From the NCBI RefSeq assembly GCF_003046795.1, contig NZ_PZKN01000004.1, positions 62,001 through 126,000 of the forward strand: DNA of 64,000 nt. The letters run 5' to 3'. The position numbers were made by a program, and so were the translations under genes. Source of the stretch: Desulfonatronum sp. SC1 (lineage in GTDB: Bacteria; Desulfobacterota; Desulfovibrionia; Desulfovibrionales; Desulfonatronaceae). Below the pieces are notes generated by a model. It worked only from the letters and a program-made list of their open reading frames with translations. It had not been told where the DNA came from and did not search any database. Position 1 is the first letter of the stretch; each line of letters begins with the position of its first letter. Positions 56,534-64,000 of this stretch are shown piece after piece.

Positions 56534-57913
56534 CTACATCGCCAACTCGAACTGATCCTCCGTGGCATCCCGATCAATGCGGGTCAGCAACGCATCCAGA
56601 ATCTTCTCCAGCAGCCGCAATCCGCCCTTGTAGCCCACCGTGGGGAAATACTGGTGGCCGACGCGGTCCAGAATCGGGAAGCCGTGGCGGATCAGGGGGA
56701 TGTCCTCGTCCCGGGCCATGTACTTGCAGTAGGTGTTGCCGATGAGCAGATCCACCGGGTCGTTCTTGATCCACTGGTGCAGCAGAAACATGTCCCCGTG
56801 GGCCTTGACGTTGACCGGGAACGGACTGTCCGCGGTGATTTCCTTGATCCGGGCCTCGAACTTCTTGCCCGGAGTGCCGGTGACGATGTGCACCGGGCAC
56901 ATGTCGATGGAGGTCAGAAATTCGGTCAGGGCGATGACCTGGTCCGGGTCGCCCACCAGGGCCACCTTCTTGTGGTAGAAGTACTGGTGCATGTCCGAAA
57001 TCAGGTCCACCAGCTGGCCGCGTTCATGAGCCACGAGGTCCGTGACGTGGCATCCGGAGATCAGGCGCAGGGCGTCGACAAACCGGTCCGTGGCCTTCAG
57101 GCCGATGGGCAGATCCAGAATCCTGCACGGAACCTTGTGGGTGGAATCCAGGTACTTGGCTCCGTCCGCCGAGGCCCATTCGCCCAGGGCCAAGGTGCCG
57201 ACGGAATCCCCGGTGGAGCGCAATTCCTCGACGGTCGTGCCGCCGTCCGGGAACATCTTGTATTCGCCTGTCAGGGGGCCGTTGAGCACGCCGGAGGTGT
57301 CCGGGAAGAGGATCGTTTTCACGCCCATGGCCGCGGCCAGACGCTTGATCTCCTCCATGTCCGAGGGCTCCACGAACCCTGGGATGATGTTTACCTTGCC
57401 GTTTTTCTTGCCGGTTTTTGCGGCAAAGCCCTTCAGGGTGCCCATGACCATGTTCGAAAAACCGGTCACATGGGAGCCCACGTAGCTGGGCGTGGAGGCG
57501 CTGACCACGAACTTGCCGTCGGGAATCTTGCCTTCCTGACGGGCCTTTTCCGTAATCTGGGGCACGTCGTCGCCGATGGTTTCGGACAGGCAGGTAGTGT
57601 GTACGGCGATCACGTCCGGCTCGTACACGGTAAAGATGTTGTTGATGGCCTGAAGCAGGTTGGCCTGGCCGCCGAACACGGAAGCGCCTTCGGTGAACGA
57701 GCTGGTGGCCGCGGAGACCGGCTCCTTGTAGTGCCGGGTCAGAGCGCTACGGTGGTAGGCGCAACAGCCCTGCGAACCGTGACTGTGGGGCAGACAGCCG
57801 TGAATCCCCAGGGCCGCGTACATGGCCCCCACCGGCTGACAGGTCTTGGCCGGATTGATGGACAGCGCGGAGCGGTCCTTGATTTCAGTGGGTGTATGTC
57901 GAAGCAGCGTCAT
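56534..57913 (-). CDS. nifK: Nitrogenase MoFe protein beta chain
   Basis: NifK shares the P-cluster with NifD in the dinitrogenase tetramer. The 459-residue product lacks the long N-terminal extension of the Azotobacter protein, as is usual in anaerobes. P-cluster Cys are in AKTCQPVGA, GSQGCCAYHRS and TTCLSETIGDDV. The C-terminal IRHGFPILDRVGHQYFP is also typical. It starts 70 bases after nifD. Confidence 0.96.
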   Translation of the reverse strand: MTLLRHTPTEIKDRSALSINPAKTCQPVGAMYAALGIHGCLPHSHGSQGCCAYHRSALTRHYKEPVSAATSSFTEGASVFGGQANLLQAINNIFTVYEPDVIAVHTTCLSETIGDDVPQITEKARQEGKIPDGKFVVSASTPSYVGSHVTGFSNMVMGTLKGFAAKTGKKNGKVNIIPGFVEPSDMEEIKRLAAAMGVKTILFPDTSGVLNGPLTGEYKMFPDGGTTVEELRSTGDSVGTLALGEWASADGAKYLDSTHKVPCRILDLPIGLKATDRFVDALRLISGCHVTDLVAHERGQLVDLISDMHQYFYHKKVALVGDPDQVIALTEFLTSIDMCPVHIVTGTPGKKFEARIKEITADSPFPVNVKAHGDMFLLHQWIKNDPVDLLIGNTYCKYMARDEDIPLIRHGFPILDRVGHQYFPTVGYKGGLRLLEKILDALLTRIDRDATEDQFELAM

Positions 57914-57983
57914 GTTCCGTTCCTCTCTTAATGCGATGCCTTAAAAACAATCGCGTCATTGGTTTGCTCATCGCGCCTCGGGA

Positions 57984-59627
57984 CTATTCCCAGACATAGG
58001 TCGCGGACAATTCCGGTTTTTCCTGCCAGGGGGCCTTGAGATAGGACCAGACCTTGCTGTTCACCATCCGATCGATGTCCTGGTAGAAATTGACGGCCCC
58101 CTTGAACCCGGCGTAGGGGCCGCCGATGTCATAGTTGTGCAACTGCTTCAGGGGGATGCCCAGCTTCTGGACCGAGTACTTTTCCTTGATTCCGGCGCAA
58201 AAGATGTCCGGCTTCATGATTTCTATCAGCTTCTCGGCCTCGTACTGGTTCAGATCGTCGATCACCAGGGACTTGGTCGGCATATCCGGGATCATTCCCT
58301 CGTATTCCTTGAACTTGAAACCGGACTCTTCCAACTTCTTGATTTCTTCCGGTGTTTTACGCGGATTATAGCTCTCAGCGCAGGGCTCCACTTCCAGTTC
58401 CTCAATGTTCCGGCTGTCCGCGTCGATCTTGATCTCCGGGATCACGTGGCGTCCTTCGTAATCGTCGCGGTGGGCGAACTCGTATCCCGCGGAAATGGTC
58501 CGCATCCCCAGTTCCTTGAACAGCTCCTGATAATGGTGGGCACGGGAGCCGCCCACGAAGAGCATGGCCGTCTTGCCCTCCGTCCTGGGGCGGACCATGT
58601 CCACGGCCAGCTTGACCGTCGGCATTTCCTCGGCGATCACCGCTTCCACCCGCTCGGTCAGCTTGGGCGAGTCGAAGTACTGGGCGATCTTGCGCAGGGA
58701 CTTGGCCGTGGCCTCCGCGCCGATGAAGTTCACCTTGATCCACGGAATCCCGTACTTGGTCTCCATCATCTCGGCCACGTAGTTGATGGAGCGGTGGCAC
58801 ATGACCGTGTTCAGATCAGCGGCGTGGGACGTGGCAAACTGGTCGTAGGTGGAATTGCCGCTGAAGGTGGAGATTACGGTGATTCCGCACTTGTCCAGAA
58901 TCCGGTCGATCTCGAAGCCGTCCCCGCCGATGTTGTATTCCCCCAGCAGGTTGATCTTGAATTCCCCAACCTTGATCTCGTCCTTGGTGCCGACCACGTG
59001 CTTGAAAATCTGGTTGTTGGCGATGTGGTGGCCCGCGGACTGGCTGACGCCCTTGTACCCTTCGCAGCTGAAACCGAAGACGTTGATGCCCAGCGCTTCC
59101 TTCATCTCCCTGGCCACGGCATGCACGTCGTCGCCGATCAGGCCCACCGGGCAGGTGGAGAAGATGGCGATGGCCTTGGGATGGAACAGCTCGTAGGCTT
59201 CCTTGATCGCCTGTTTGAGCTTCTTTTCCCCGCCGAAAACGATGTCGTTTTCGTTCATGTCCGTGGAAAAAGCGTAGGTCATGAAATTTTCATCGGCGTC
59301 CGTCTCAGTGTAGGTCTGGTTGCGCCGGGTCAACCAGGAGTAGAACCCGCAGCCGATGGGTCCGTGGGTAATGTTCACGATGTCCCGGGTCGGGCCGAGA
59401 ATAACGCCCTTGCAACCGGCGTAGGTGCAACCGCGCATGGTGATGATGCCCGGAATGGTCCGGACATTGGCGCCCATTTCCGGAGTCGCCGCGCCTTCGG
59501 CCTCCTTGACCATGATCTGCTTGGCCCGCTTCCGGGCCACCTTGGTCGGATATTTTTTCAGAAGATCCTGAACCAAATCGGTTGGATCTATCTGGACGAA
59601 CTTTTTTTTCTTCGTGATGGCGGTCAT
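57984..59627 (-). CDS. nifD: Nitrogenase MoFe protein alpha chain
   Basis: NifD carries FeMo-co, the site of dinitrogen reduction. The 547-residue protein is of the longer anaerobe type. P-cluster Cys occur in MRGCTYAG, THGPIGCGFY and FSTCPVGLIGDD. The cofactor ligands are the Cys of NTVMCHRS and the His of KQLHNYDIGG. An insertion of about 50 residues around DADSRNIEELEVEPCAESYN is shared with clostridial and archaeal NifD. AGGAGG sits seven bases before the ATG at 59627. A MITE separates it from nifI2. Confidence 0.96.
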   Translation of the reverse strand: MTAITKKKKFVQIDPTDLVQDLLKKYPTKVARKRAKQIMVKEAEGAATPEMGANVRTIPGIITMRGCTYAGCKGVILGPTRDIVNITHGPIGCGFYSWLTRRNQTYTETDADENFMTYAFSTDMNENDIVFGGEKKLKQAIKEAYELFHPKAIAIFSTCPVGLIGDDVHAVAREMKEALGINVFGFSCEGYKGVSQSAGHHIANNQIFKHVVGTKDEIKVGEFKINLLGEYNIGGDGFEIDRILDKCGITVISTFSGNSTYDQFATSHAADLNTVMCHRSINYVAEMMETKYGIPWIKVNFIGAEATAKSLRKIAQYFDSPKLTERVEAVIAEEMPTVKLAVDMVRPRTEGKTAMLFVGGSRAHHYQELFKELGMRTISAGYEFAHRDDYEGRHVIPEIKIDADSRNIEELEVEPCAESYNPRKTPEEIKKLEESGFKFKEYEGMIPDMPTKSLVIDDLNQYEAEKLIEIMKPDIFCAGIKEKYSVQKLGIPLKQLHNYDIGGPYAGFKGAVNFYQDIDRMVNSKVWSYLKAPWQEKPELSATYVWE

Positions 59628-59657
59628 GTTTCCTCCTGGCAAGGCCAAGCTTACCTA

Positions 59658-59808
59658 CTCATTTTTGAGACAGTCCTCACATGACAGTTCGTTCAAAAAC
59701 CCCAAGAGCAAGGAGCAAGAGAAAATCAAGGTCGAAGCGAATTTCTTCATACGTGAGAGTTTGATTTTCTTGCGGCGACGCGGCAATTGGGAGTTTTTCA
59801 ACGGACTG
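59658..59808 (+). mobile_element. MITE-like repeat, copy D (151 bp), inside the nif operon
   Basis: The copy has the same core and right end (GTTTTTCAACGGACTG) as the others; the left end is CTCATTTTTGAGACAGTCC. CTA flanks both sides (59655-59657 and 59809-59811). The right CTA is, on the minus strand, the TAG stop codon of nifI2, so the element landed exactly at the end of that gene and now occupies the nifI2-nifD gap. Its hairpins will be present in the operon mRNA. Confidence 0.85.
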
Positions 59809-60183
59809 CTAGTCGATTGATTTGTTCCCTTTCTCCCCGGTGCGCACCCGGACGGAGTCAAAGACCGGACTGACGAAAATCTTCCCGTCTCCGGGCTTGC
59901 CGGTTTTGTTCACGTCCATGATCGTGTTCACCACGTCCTCCACTTGGTCGTCCGTGACGACCACGGAAAAAACGCGCTTGGGATACAGGCGACCCTTTTC
60001 TCCCAGAAGCTCGGCGGCTTCCTCGTAGCCCTTCTCCGCGCCCTTGAGCAGAGCGGAATTGATCAATCCCTTGCCCCGGCCCTGGGCCTCCAGGGCGAAA
60101 AACGCCGGTACCCCGGCCTCGGCCAAGGCTTCCTTGGTCTTGTTAACCATGTTCATCCGAATGACGGCAATGATCTCCTTCAT
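59809..60183 (-). CDS. nifI2: Nitrogenase PII-like regulator NifI2
   Basis: NifI2, with NifI1, forms a PII-type complex that binds dinitrogenase and shuts it off when ammonium rises, relieved by 2-oxoglutarate and ATP. The 124-residue product is GlnB-like, with a long T-loop (EAQGRGKGLINSALLKGAEK), VFSVVVTDDQVEDVVNTIMD, and the GDGKIFVSPV ATP site. The start overlaps the nifI1 stop by four bases. Its stop codon is part of the MITE target site. Confidence 0.93.
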   Translation of the reverse strand: MKEIIAVIRMNMVNKTKEALAEAGVPAFFALEAQGRGKGLINSALLKGAEKGYEEAAELLGEKGRLYPKRVFSVVVTDDQVEDVVNTIMDVNKTGKPGDGKIFVSPVFDSVRVRTGEKGNKSID

Positions 60184-60539
60184 ACTCCGACCCCCTTCAA
60201 GTCCGCTCCTTCGGTCTCCTTGATCCCGGAGCTTATGGTGTACATCTCCTCTACCGGGCTCAGAAAAATTTTGCCGTCGCCGAACGCGCCCTTCTCACCG
60301 GTCCGGGCGGCTTCCATGATGGTCTTGATTACGAAATCCTTGTCATTGACGCCGACAACGCTCATCAGCAACACCTTGGGGATCTCGTCGTAGGTGACCT
60401 CCCCGATCTTGATGCCGCGCTGTTTGCCGCGACCGGCCACGGAAAACTTGGTCACCGCCGGATAGCCGGCATCCATCAGGGACTTCAAAACATCATCCGC
60501 TTTATCGGGCCGCACAATCGCCCTGACCATGATCAACAT
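60180..60539 (-). CDS. nifI1: Nitrogenase PII-like regulator NifI1
   Basis: The 119-residue GlnB-family protein has the NifI1 pattern MVRAIVRPDKADDVLKSLMD, SVAGRGKQRGIKIGEVTYD in a shortened T-loop, VVGVNDKDFVIKTIMEAART and GDGKIFLSPVEE. It works with NifI2 in post-translational control. A GGGAGAAG site precedes the ATG. It follows nifH after a 250-base spacer holding three dyads. Confidence 0.93.
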   Translation of the reverse strand: MLIMVRAIVRPDKADDVLKSLMDAGYPAVTKFSVAGRGKQRGIKIGEVTYDEIPKVLLMSVVGVNDKDFVIKTIMEAARTGEKGAFGDGKIFLSPVEEMYTISSGIKETEGADLKGVGV

Positions 60540-60604
60540 ATCGCTTCTCCCTTATGGTTGGTTGAAATGTGGAATACACTGGGTTGAAAAACTGAAATCT
60601 CGTT

Positions 60605-60787
60605 GTTTTTCATCCGAAAACTCTCTTTTTCAGATAATGAAACTGGCAGTTTTCAATCCGAAAACGAGGATTTTTTTCTTTTGGCAAGGAACTCAAGCAA
60701 TTATGAGGAGGCGTATTTCAATACGTTGACGAATAATTGTGATGAGTGACGCAGCCAAAAGGGAAAAAGGCCGTTTTCGGATGAAAA

Positions 60788-60788
<1 letters not shown>
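60605..60788. repeat. Three GTTTTC-ATCC-GAAAAC dyads between nifH and nifI1
   Basis: Near-identical dyads lie at 60605-60621 (GTTTTTCATCCGAAAAC), 60649-60665 (GTTTTCAATCCGAAAAC) and, reversed, 60773-60788 (GTTTTCGGATGAAAAC). In RNA each forms a six-base-pair hairpin. The last one begins at the nifH stop codon and is followed on the minus strand by GGCCTTTTTCCC, a partial terminator. They could set the nifH to nifDK ratio or stabilise nifH mRNA. Confidence 0.7.
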
Positions 60789-61719
<931 letters not shown>

Positions 61720-61810
61720 AGTTGTAATAATATTTTGTCGAAATGAAAGCAGTTGGCCGCCCATACAAACAAGACAAAGGTGAACGACAATTTTGTAGGT
61801 CATCACGGTT

Positions 61811-61943
61811 TTGTAGGGGCCCGTGATTATGTAGGGGCACGGCGCGCCGTGCCCCTACAGGTTGGCGAGAATGTCGCGGGGTGATGGCCAGGGCACGGAA
61901 TTCCGCAGGGGTACGGTGCGCCGTGCCCCTACAGGTTGGCGAT
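61811..61943. repeat. Cluster of GTAGGGGC-type palindromes upstream of nifV
   Basis: A perfect 28-base palindrome at 61831-61858 is identical to that at 51967-51994. A partial arm is at 61812-61826. A diverged palindrome (AGGGGTACGGTGCG/CGCCGTGCCCCT) is at 61907-61930, and GCCCCTACAGGTTGGCGA occurs twice (61851 and 61926). No gene is encoded here. Confidence 0.8.
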
Positions 61944-61964
61944 GGAAACGCGAGAAACGTACCA

Positions 61965-61980
61965 TGGCACCGATCCTGCT
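61965..61980 (+). promoter_or_regulatory. Sigma-54 (-24/-12) promoter of the nifV-like gene
   Basis: TGGCACCGATCCTGCT contains a perfect TGGCAC and a GC exactly ten bases after GG. Transcription would start near 61991, about 44 bases before the ATG at 62035. It pairs functionally with the divergent nifH promoter. Confidence 0.72.
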
Positions 61981-62034
61981 TGTTCCGGTCAAAGGGCGTG
62001 ATAGCCACTCCCGAAACAACGACAAGGAAACCAC

Positions 62035-63186
62035 ATGCTCATCGACAGTACGTTGCGCGAAGGTGCGCAGATGTTCGGCGTCTATTTTTCAGACGCGCTG
62101 CGTCGGGACATCCTTTCCGGATTGATCCAGGCGGGGATAGATGAGGTGGAGATAGGCTGGGCCGGGCAGGACGGGCTGACGGACCTGCTCCGGCACGGAC
62201 GAAAGGAAGATCCGTCTGAGCGGGCCAGGCTGACGGTCTGGTCGCCGTTGCGGCTCCTGGACCTGGATCGCTTGGCCGCCATGGGCGTTCAGCGCATCCA
62301 TTTCGGCGTCCCGGTTTCGGACGCCCACATTGAGCACCGCCTCGGCACTGATCGGGATGGCCTTTTGCTTCGGCTTCAAAACATCTTGCGCCGGGCGTCG
62401 GAGCTGGGGATGGCGTTTGTCGGGATCGGGCTGGAGGATGTGTCCCGTGCGAACAAAGATTTCGCCCTGCGAGTCGTTCGGGTAGTGGAGGAATGCGGAG
62501 GCGGACGGATCCGCCTTTCAGACACCGTGGGTCTGCTCACACCGCTGGAAACCGCGGAACTTGTGCGCTGGTTCACGGATCGGACCGAGCTTGCCGTGGG
62601 ATTTCACGGCCATGACGACTTCGGCATGGCCACGGCCAACGCCATCACCGCCCTGGCTTCGGGAGCCGAAAGCGTGGATGTGTCCGTGCTGGGAATCGGG
62701 GAACGGGCCGGGATCGCGGCCCTGGAAGAGGTCGCCGGTCACCTGAACCTCAGGCGAGGAGCCGGCTATGATTTGAAGCAGTGCATCCGCCTGGCCCGTA
62801 TGGTCGCCGAGGCGGCCCAGGTGCCCCTGGCCCGGAACAAGGCCCTGGTCGGGGAGGATCTGTTCGCCTGCGAAACCGGGTTGCACCTGCAAGGGTTGTC
62901 GAAAGACCAAAGCCTGTTCGAACCCTATGCCCCGGAAAAAATCGGCGCAAGCAGAAAGCAGGGTCTGGGCGACAAAATCGGAAAGTCAGCCGTCCGCCAC
63001 GCCGCTCACCTTGAGGGCTTCACCTTGCCCGATGACAAGATAAATAATCTGATCCGGCGTATCCGCTTACTTTCTCGTAAGTTGGCTCGGCCGTTGCGTG
63101 AAGCGGAATTTCACGTGTTGGTCTCGGGATCAGCGGAGGATCACCATCCATTGACGTGGACACGATCCTTCCTGAATCGATCTTGA
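62035..63186 (+). CDS. nifV: Homocitrate synthase (NifV-like)
   Basis: The 383-residue protein is an HMGL/isopropylmalate-synthase family TIM barrel: IDSTLREGAQM at the start, metal His in GFHGHDDFGMATANAI, GERAGIAALEEVAGHL, and a C-terminal region with NKALVGEDLFACETGLH. Nearest to NifV, it should condense acetyl-CoA with 2-oxoglutarate to homocitrate, the organic ligand of FeMo-co. The sigma-54 promoter upstream and the nif context support this over leucine or lysine biosynthesis. AAGGAAA precedes the ATG. It overlaps the convergent nitroreductase gene by 46 bases. Confidence 0.87.
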   Translation: MLIDSTLREGAQMFGVYFSDALRRDILSGLIQAGIDEVEIGWAGQDGLTDLLRHGRKEDPSERARLTVWSPLRLLDLDRLAAMGVQRIHFGVPVSDAHIEHRLGTDRDGLLLRLQNILRRASELGMAFVGIGLEDVSRANKDFALRVVRVVEECGGGRIRLSDTVGLLTPLETAELVRWFTDRTELAVGFHGHDDFGMATANAITALASGAESVDVSVLGIGERAGIAALEEVAGHLNLRRGAGYDLKQCIRLARMVAEAAQVPLARNKALVGEDLFACETGLHLQGLSKDQSLFEPYAPEKIGASRKQGLGDKIGKSAVRHAAHLEGFTLPDDKINNLIRRIRLLSRKLARPLREAEFHVLVSGSAEDHHPLTWTRSFLNRS

Positions 63187-63653
63187 TGCGTGAACTCCTG
63201 AGCGGGCCAGCCCAGGGGGACGATGGCGTGGGGTTCCACTCCGCTGGGCAGACCCAGAATCCGGCGCACGGCGTCCATCCGCTCCTGGATCGGAGCTACC
63301 CCGGTCCAGACCGAGCCCAGCCCCAAGCCCCTGGCGGCCAGGAGCAGGTTCTGGACCGCCGCGGCCAAATCCTGGACCCAGTAGCCGGGATATTTTTCCA
63401 AGCCGAGTTCCGCGCAGACCACGACGCCCACTGGAGCCTGACGAAGCATGCCCACATAGGGATGAATCCGAGACAGCACGTCCTTCAAGCCCGGGTCCGT
63501 GACCACCACGAAATGCCAGGGCTGGGCGTTGCCCGCGCTGGGGGCGGTCATGGCCGCGGCCAGCATCTTTTCCAAATCCGCCTCGCAGATTGGCTTGTCC
63601 GGGTCAAACTTGCGGATGCTGCGTCGGGTATGCATTGTTTCAAAGACGTCCAT
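63141..63653 (-). CDS. Nitroreductase family protein
   Basis: The 170-residue FMN enzyme starts at the ATG 63653, with AAGGAGG upstream. It shows the family pattern TRRSIRKFDPDKPI, MTAPSAGNAQPWHFVVV and AAVQNLLLAARGLGLGSVW. Nitroreductase-like proteins reduce varied nitro compounds or quinones; some sit beside nif genes in anaerobes, but a nif role is not shown. It lies tail to tail with nifV. Confidence 0.9.
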   Translation of the reverse strand: MDVFETMHTRRSIRKFDPDKPICEADLEKMLAAAMTAPSAGNAQPWHFVVVTDPGLKDVLSRIHPYVGMLRQAPVGVVVCAELGLEKYPGYWVQDLAAAVQNLLLAARGLGLGSVWTGVAPIQERMDAVRRILGLPSGVEPHAIVPLGWPAQEFTHQDRFRKDRVHVNGW

Positions 63654-63796
63654 ACCTTGTTCCCTCCTTAAATTGTCAAGGTGCGTCCGTTCGGATACAC
63701 TCCGCGAGCCCCTCAGGGAGTTGGCTGGTCTCGATTCACCGTTTTCATCACCCGTGCTTTTTCTGCCGTGAATGGGCAGCAGTAGGCAGTCAAGAT

Positions 63797-63825
63797 CGTG
63801 GGACAGGCATCCTGCCTGTCCCACG
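63797..63825. repeat. GGGACAGGC-type palindrome
   Basis: CGTGGGACAGGC and GCCTGTCCCACG flank a five-base centre ATCCT, forming a 12-base-pair stem upstream of the nitroreductase gene. It belongs to a different palindromic repeat family from the GTAGGGGC type. Confidence 0.8.
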
Positions 63826-63869
63826 ATTCACAAACGGCAATTCAGAAACAGCCAGACCCCTAAACGGCT

Positions 63870-64000
63870 TCAGCACTGCTCTTGTTCCTGTTTGTCGCGT
63901 TCTTCCATCGGCGGTACCAGGACCTTGATCGGTTCGTGCACACCGCTGATCCCGGCATAGGTACGCAAGCGGGTGATCAGCACCGGAGTGACCTCCTGAC
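63870..64000 (-). CDS. C-terminal end of an unidentified protein (partial)
   Basis: A minus-strand frame enters from beyond the window and stops at 63870. The 42 visible residues (for example TPVLITRLRTYAGISGVHEP, then IKVLVPPMEERDKQEQEQC) read like genuine coding, but I cannot name the family from so little. Confidence 0.6.
   Translation of the reverse strand, partial: QEVTPVLITRLRTYAGISGVHEPIKVLVPPMEERDKQEQEQC

Overview
The window reads as chromosome from an anaerobic, nitrogen-fixing deltaproteobacterium, most likely a sulfate reducer of the Desulfovibrionales type. This is inferred from the compact anaerobe-style nif operon (nifH, nifI1, nifI2, nifD, nifK, [2Fe-2S] ferredoxin, nifE, nifN, nifB), the cheD-cheB pair, the many PAS/GGDEF signalling proteins and the GC-rich core genes. 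No rRNA, tRNA or CRISPR array was recognised.

Layout. 0-6.3 kb: a decayed integrase fragment, two small secreted proteins, metK with a candidate SAM-responsive leader, and a secreted S9 peptidase. 6.3-29 kb: core genes, including a hybrid sensor kinase, an aminotransferase, guanine deaminase, ygiQ, the uvrB/glycosyltransferase/ligA operon, clpS-clpA-aat, a receiver-like TPR protein, a CYTH protein, cheD-cheB, a radical SAM protein and pgm. 29-36.4 kb: a lysozyme-like protein, a Cys-rich/RidA fusion, thrC-tlyA, and a Uma2 gene apparently split by a DUF4143 ATPase gene.

36.4-44.2 kb is a chromosomal integron. A tyrosine integrase of the IntI type on the minus strand faces away from a plus-strand array of AT-rich gene cassettes separated by attC-like imperfect inverted repeats. 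The cassettes carry a DUF4145 protein, a MNT/HEPN-like pair, a reverse transcriptase of the defence-associated (UG/DRT) kind, a RelE/HigA-type toxin-antitoxin pair, a NYN-OST-HTH nuclease-like protein and an FMN reductase. A 169-bp gene-less cassette occurs twice. A YhcG/DUF1016 nuclease gene follows the array. The 5' end of the integrase gene is interrupted by a 229-bp copy of a small mobile element (MITE), and the ancestral reading frame can be rebuilt exactly across the target duplication.

45.4-52 kb: a CoA-disulfide-reductase/rhodanese protein, a large PAS/GAF histidine kinase and a diguanylate cyclase. 52-64 kb: the nif region. nifH has a sigma-54 promoter, and so does the divergent nifV-like homocitrate synthase gene. 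Two PII-like NifI proteins, for post-translational control of nitrogenase, lie between nifH and nifDK. Another MITE copy sits exactly at the nifI2 stop codon inside the operon. A nitroreductase gene and the 3' end of an unidentified gene close the window.

Recurrent small repeats are a feature of this genome: the 151-bp MITE (four copies), GTAGGGGC-type palindromes, a GGGACAGGC-type palindrome, and heptad repeats inserted in a receiver domain.
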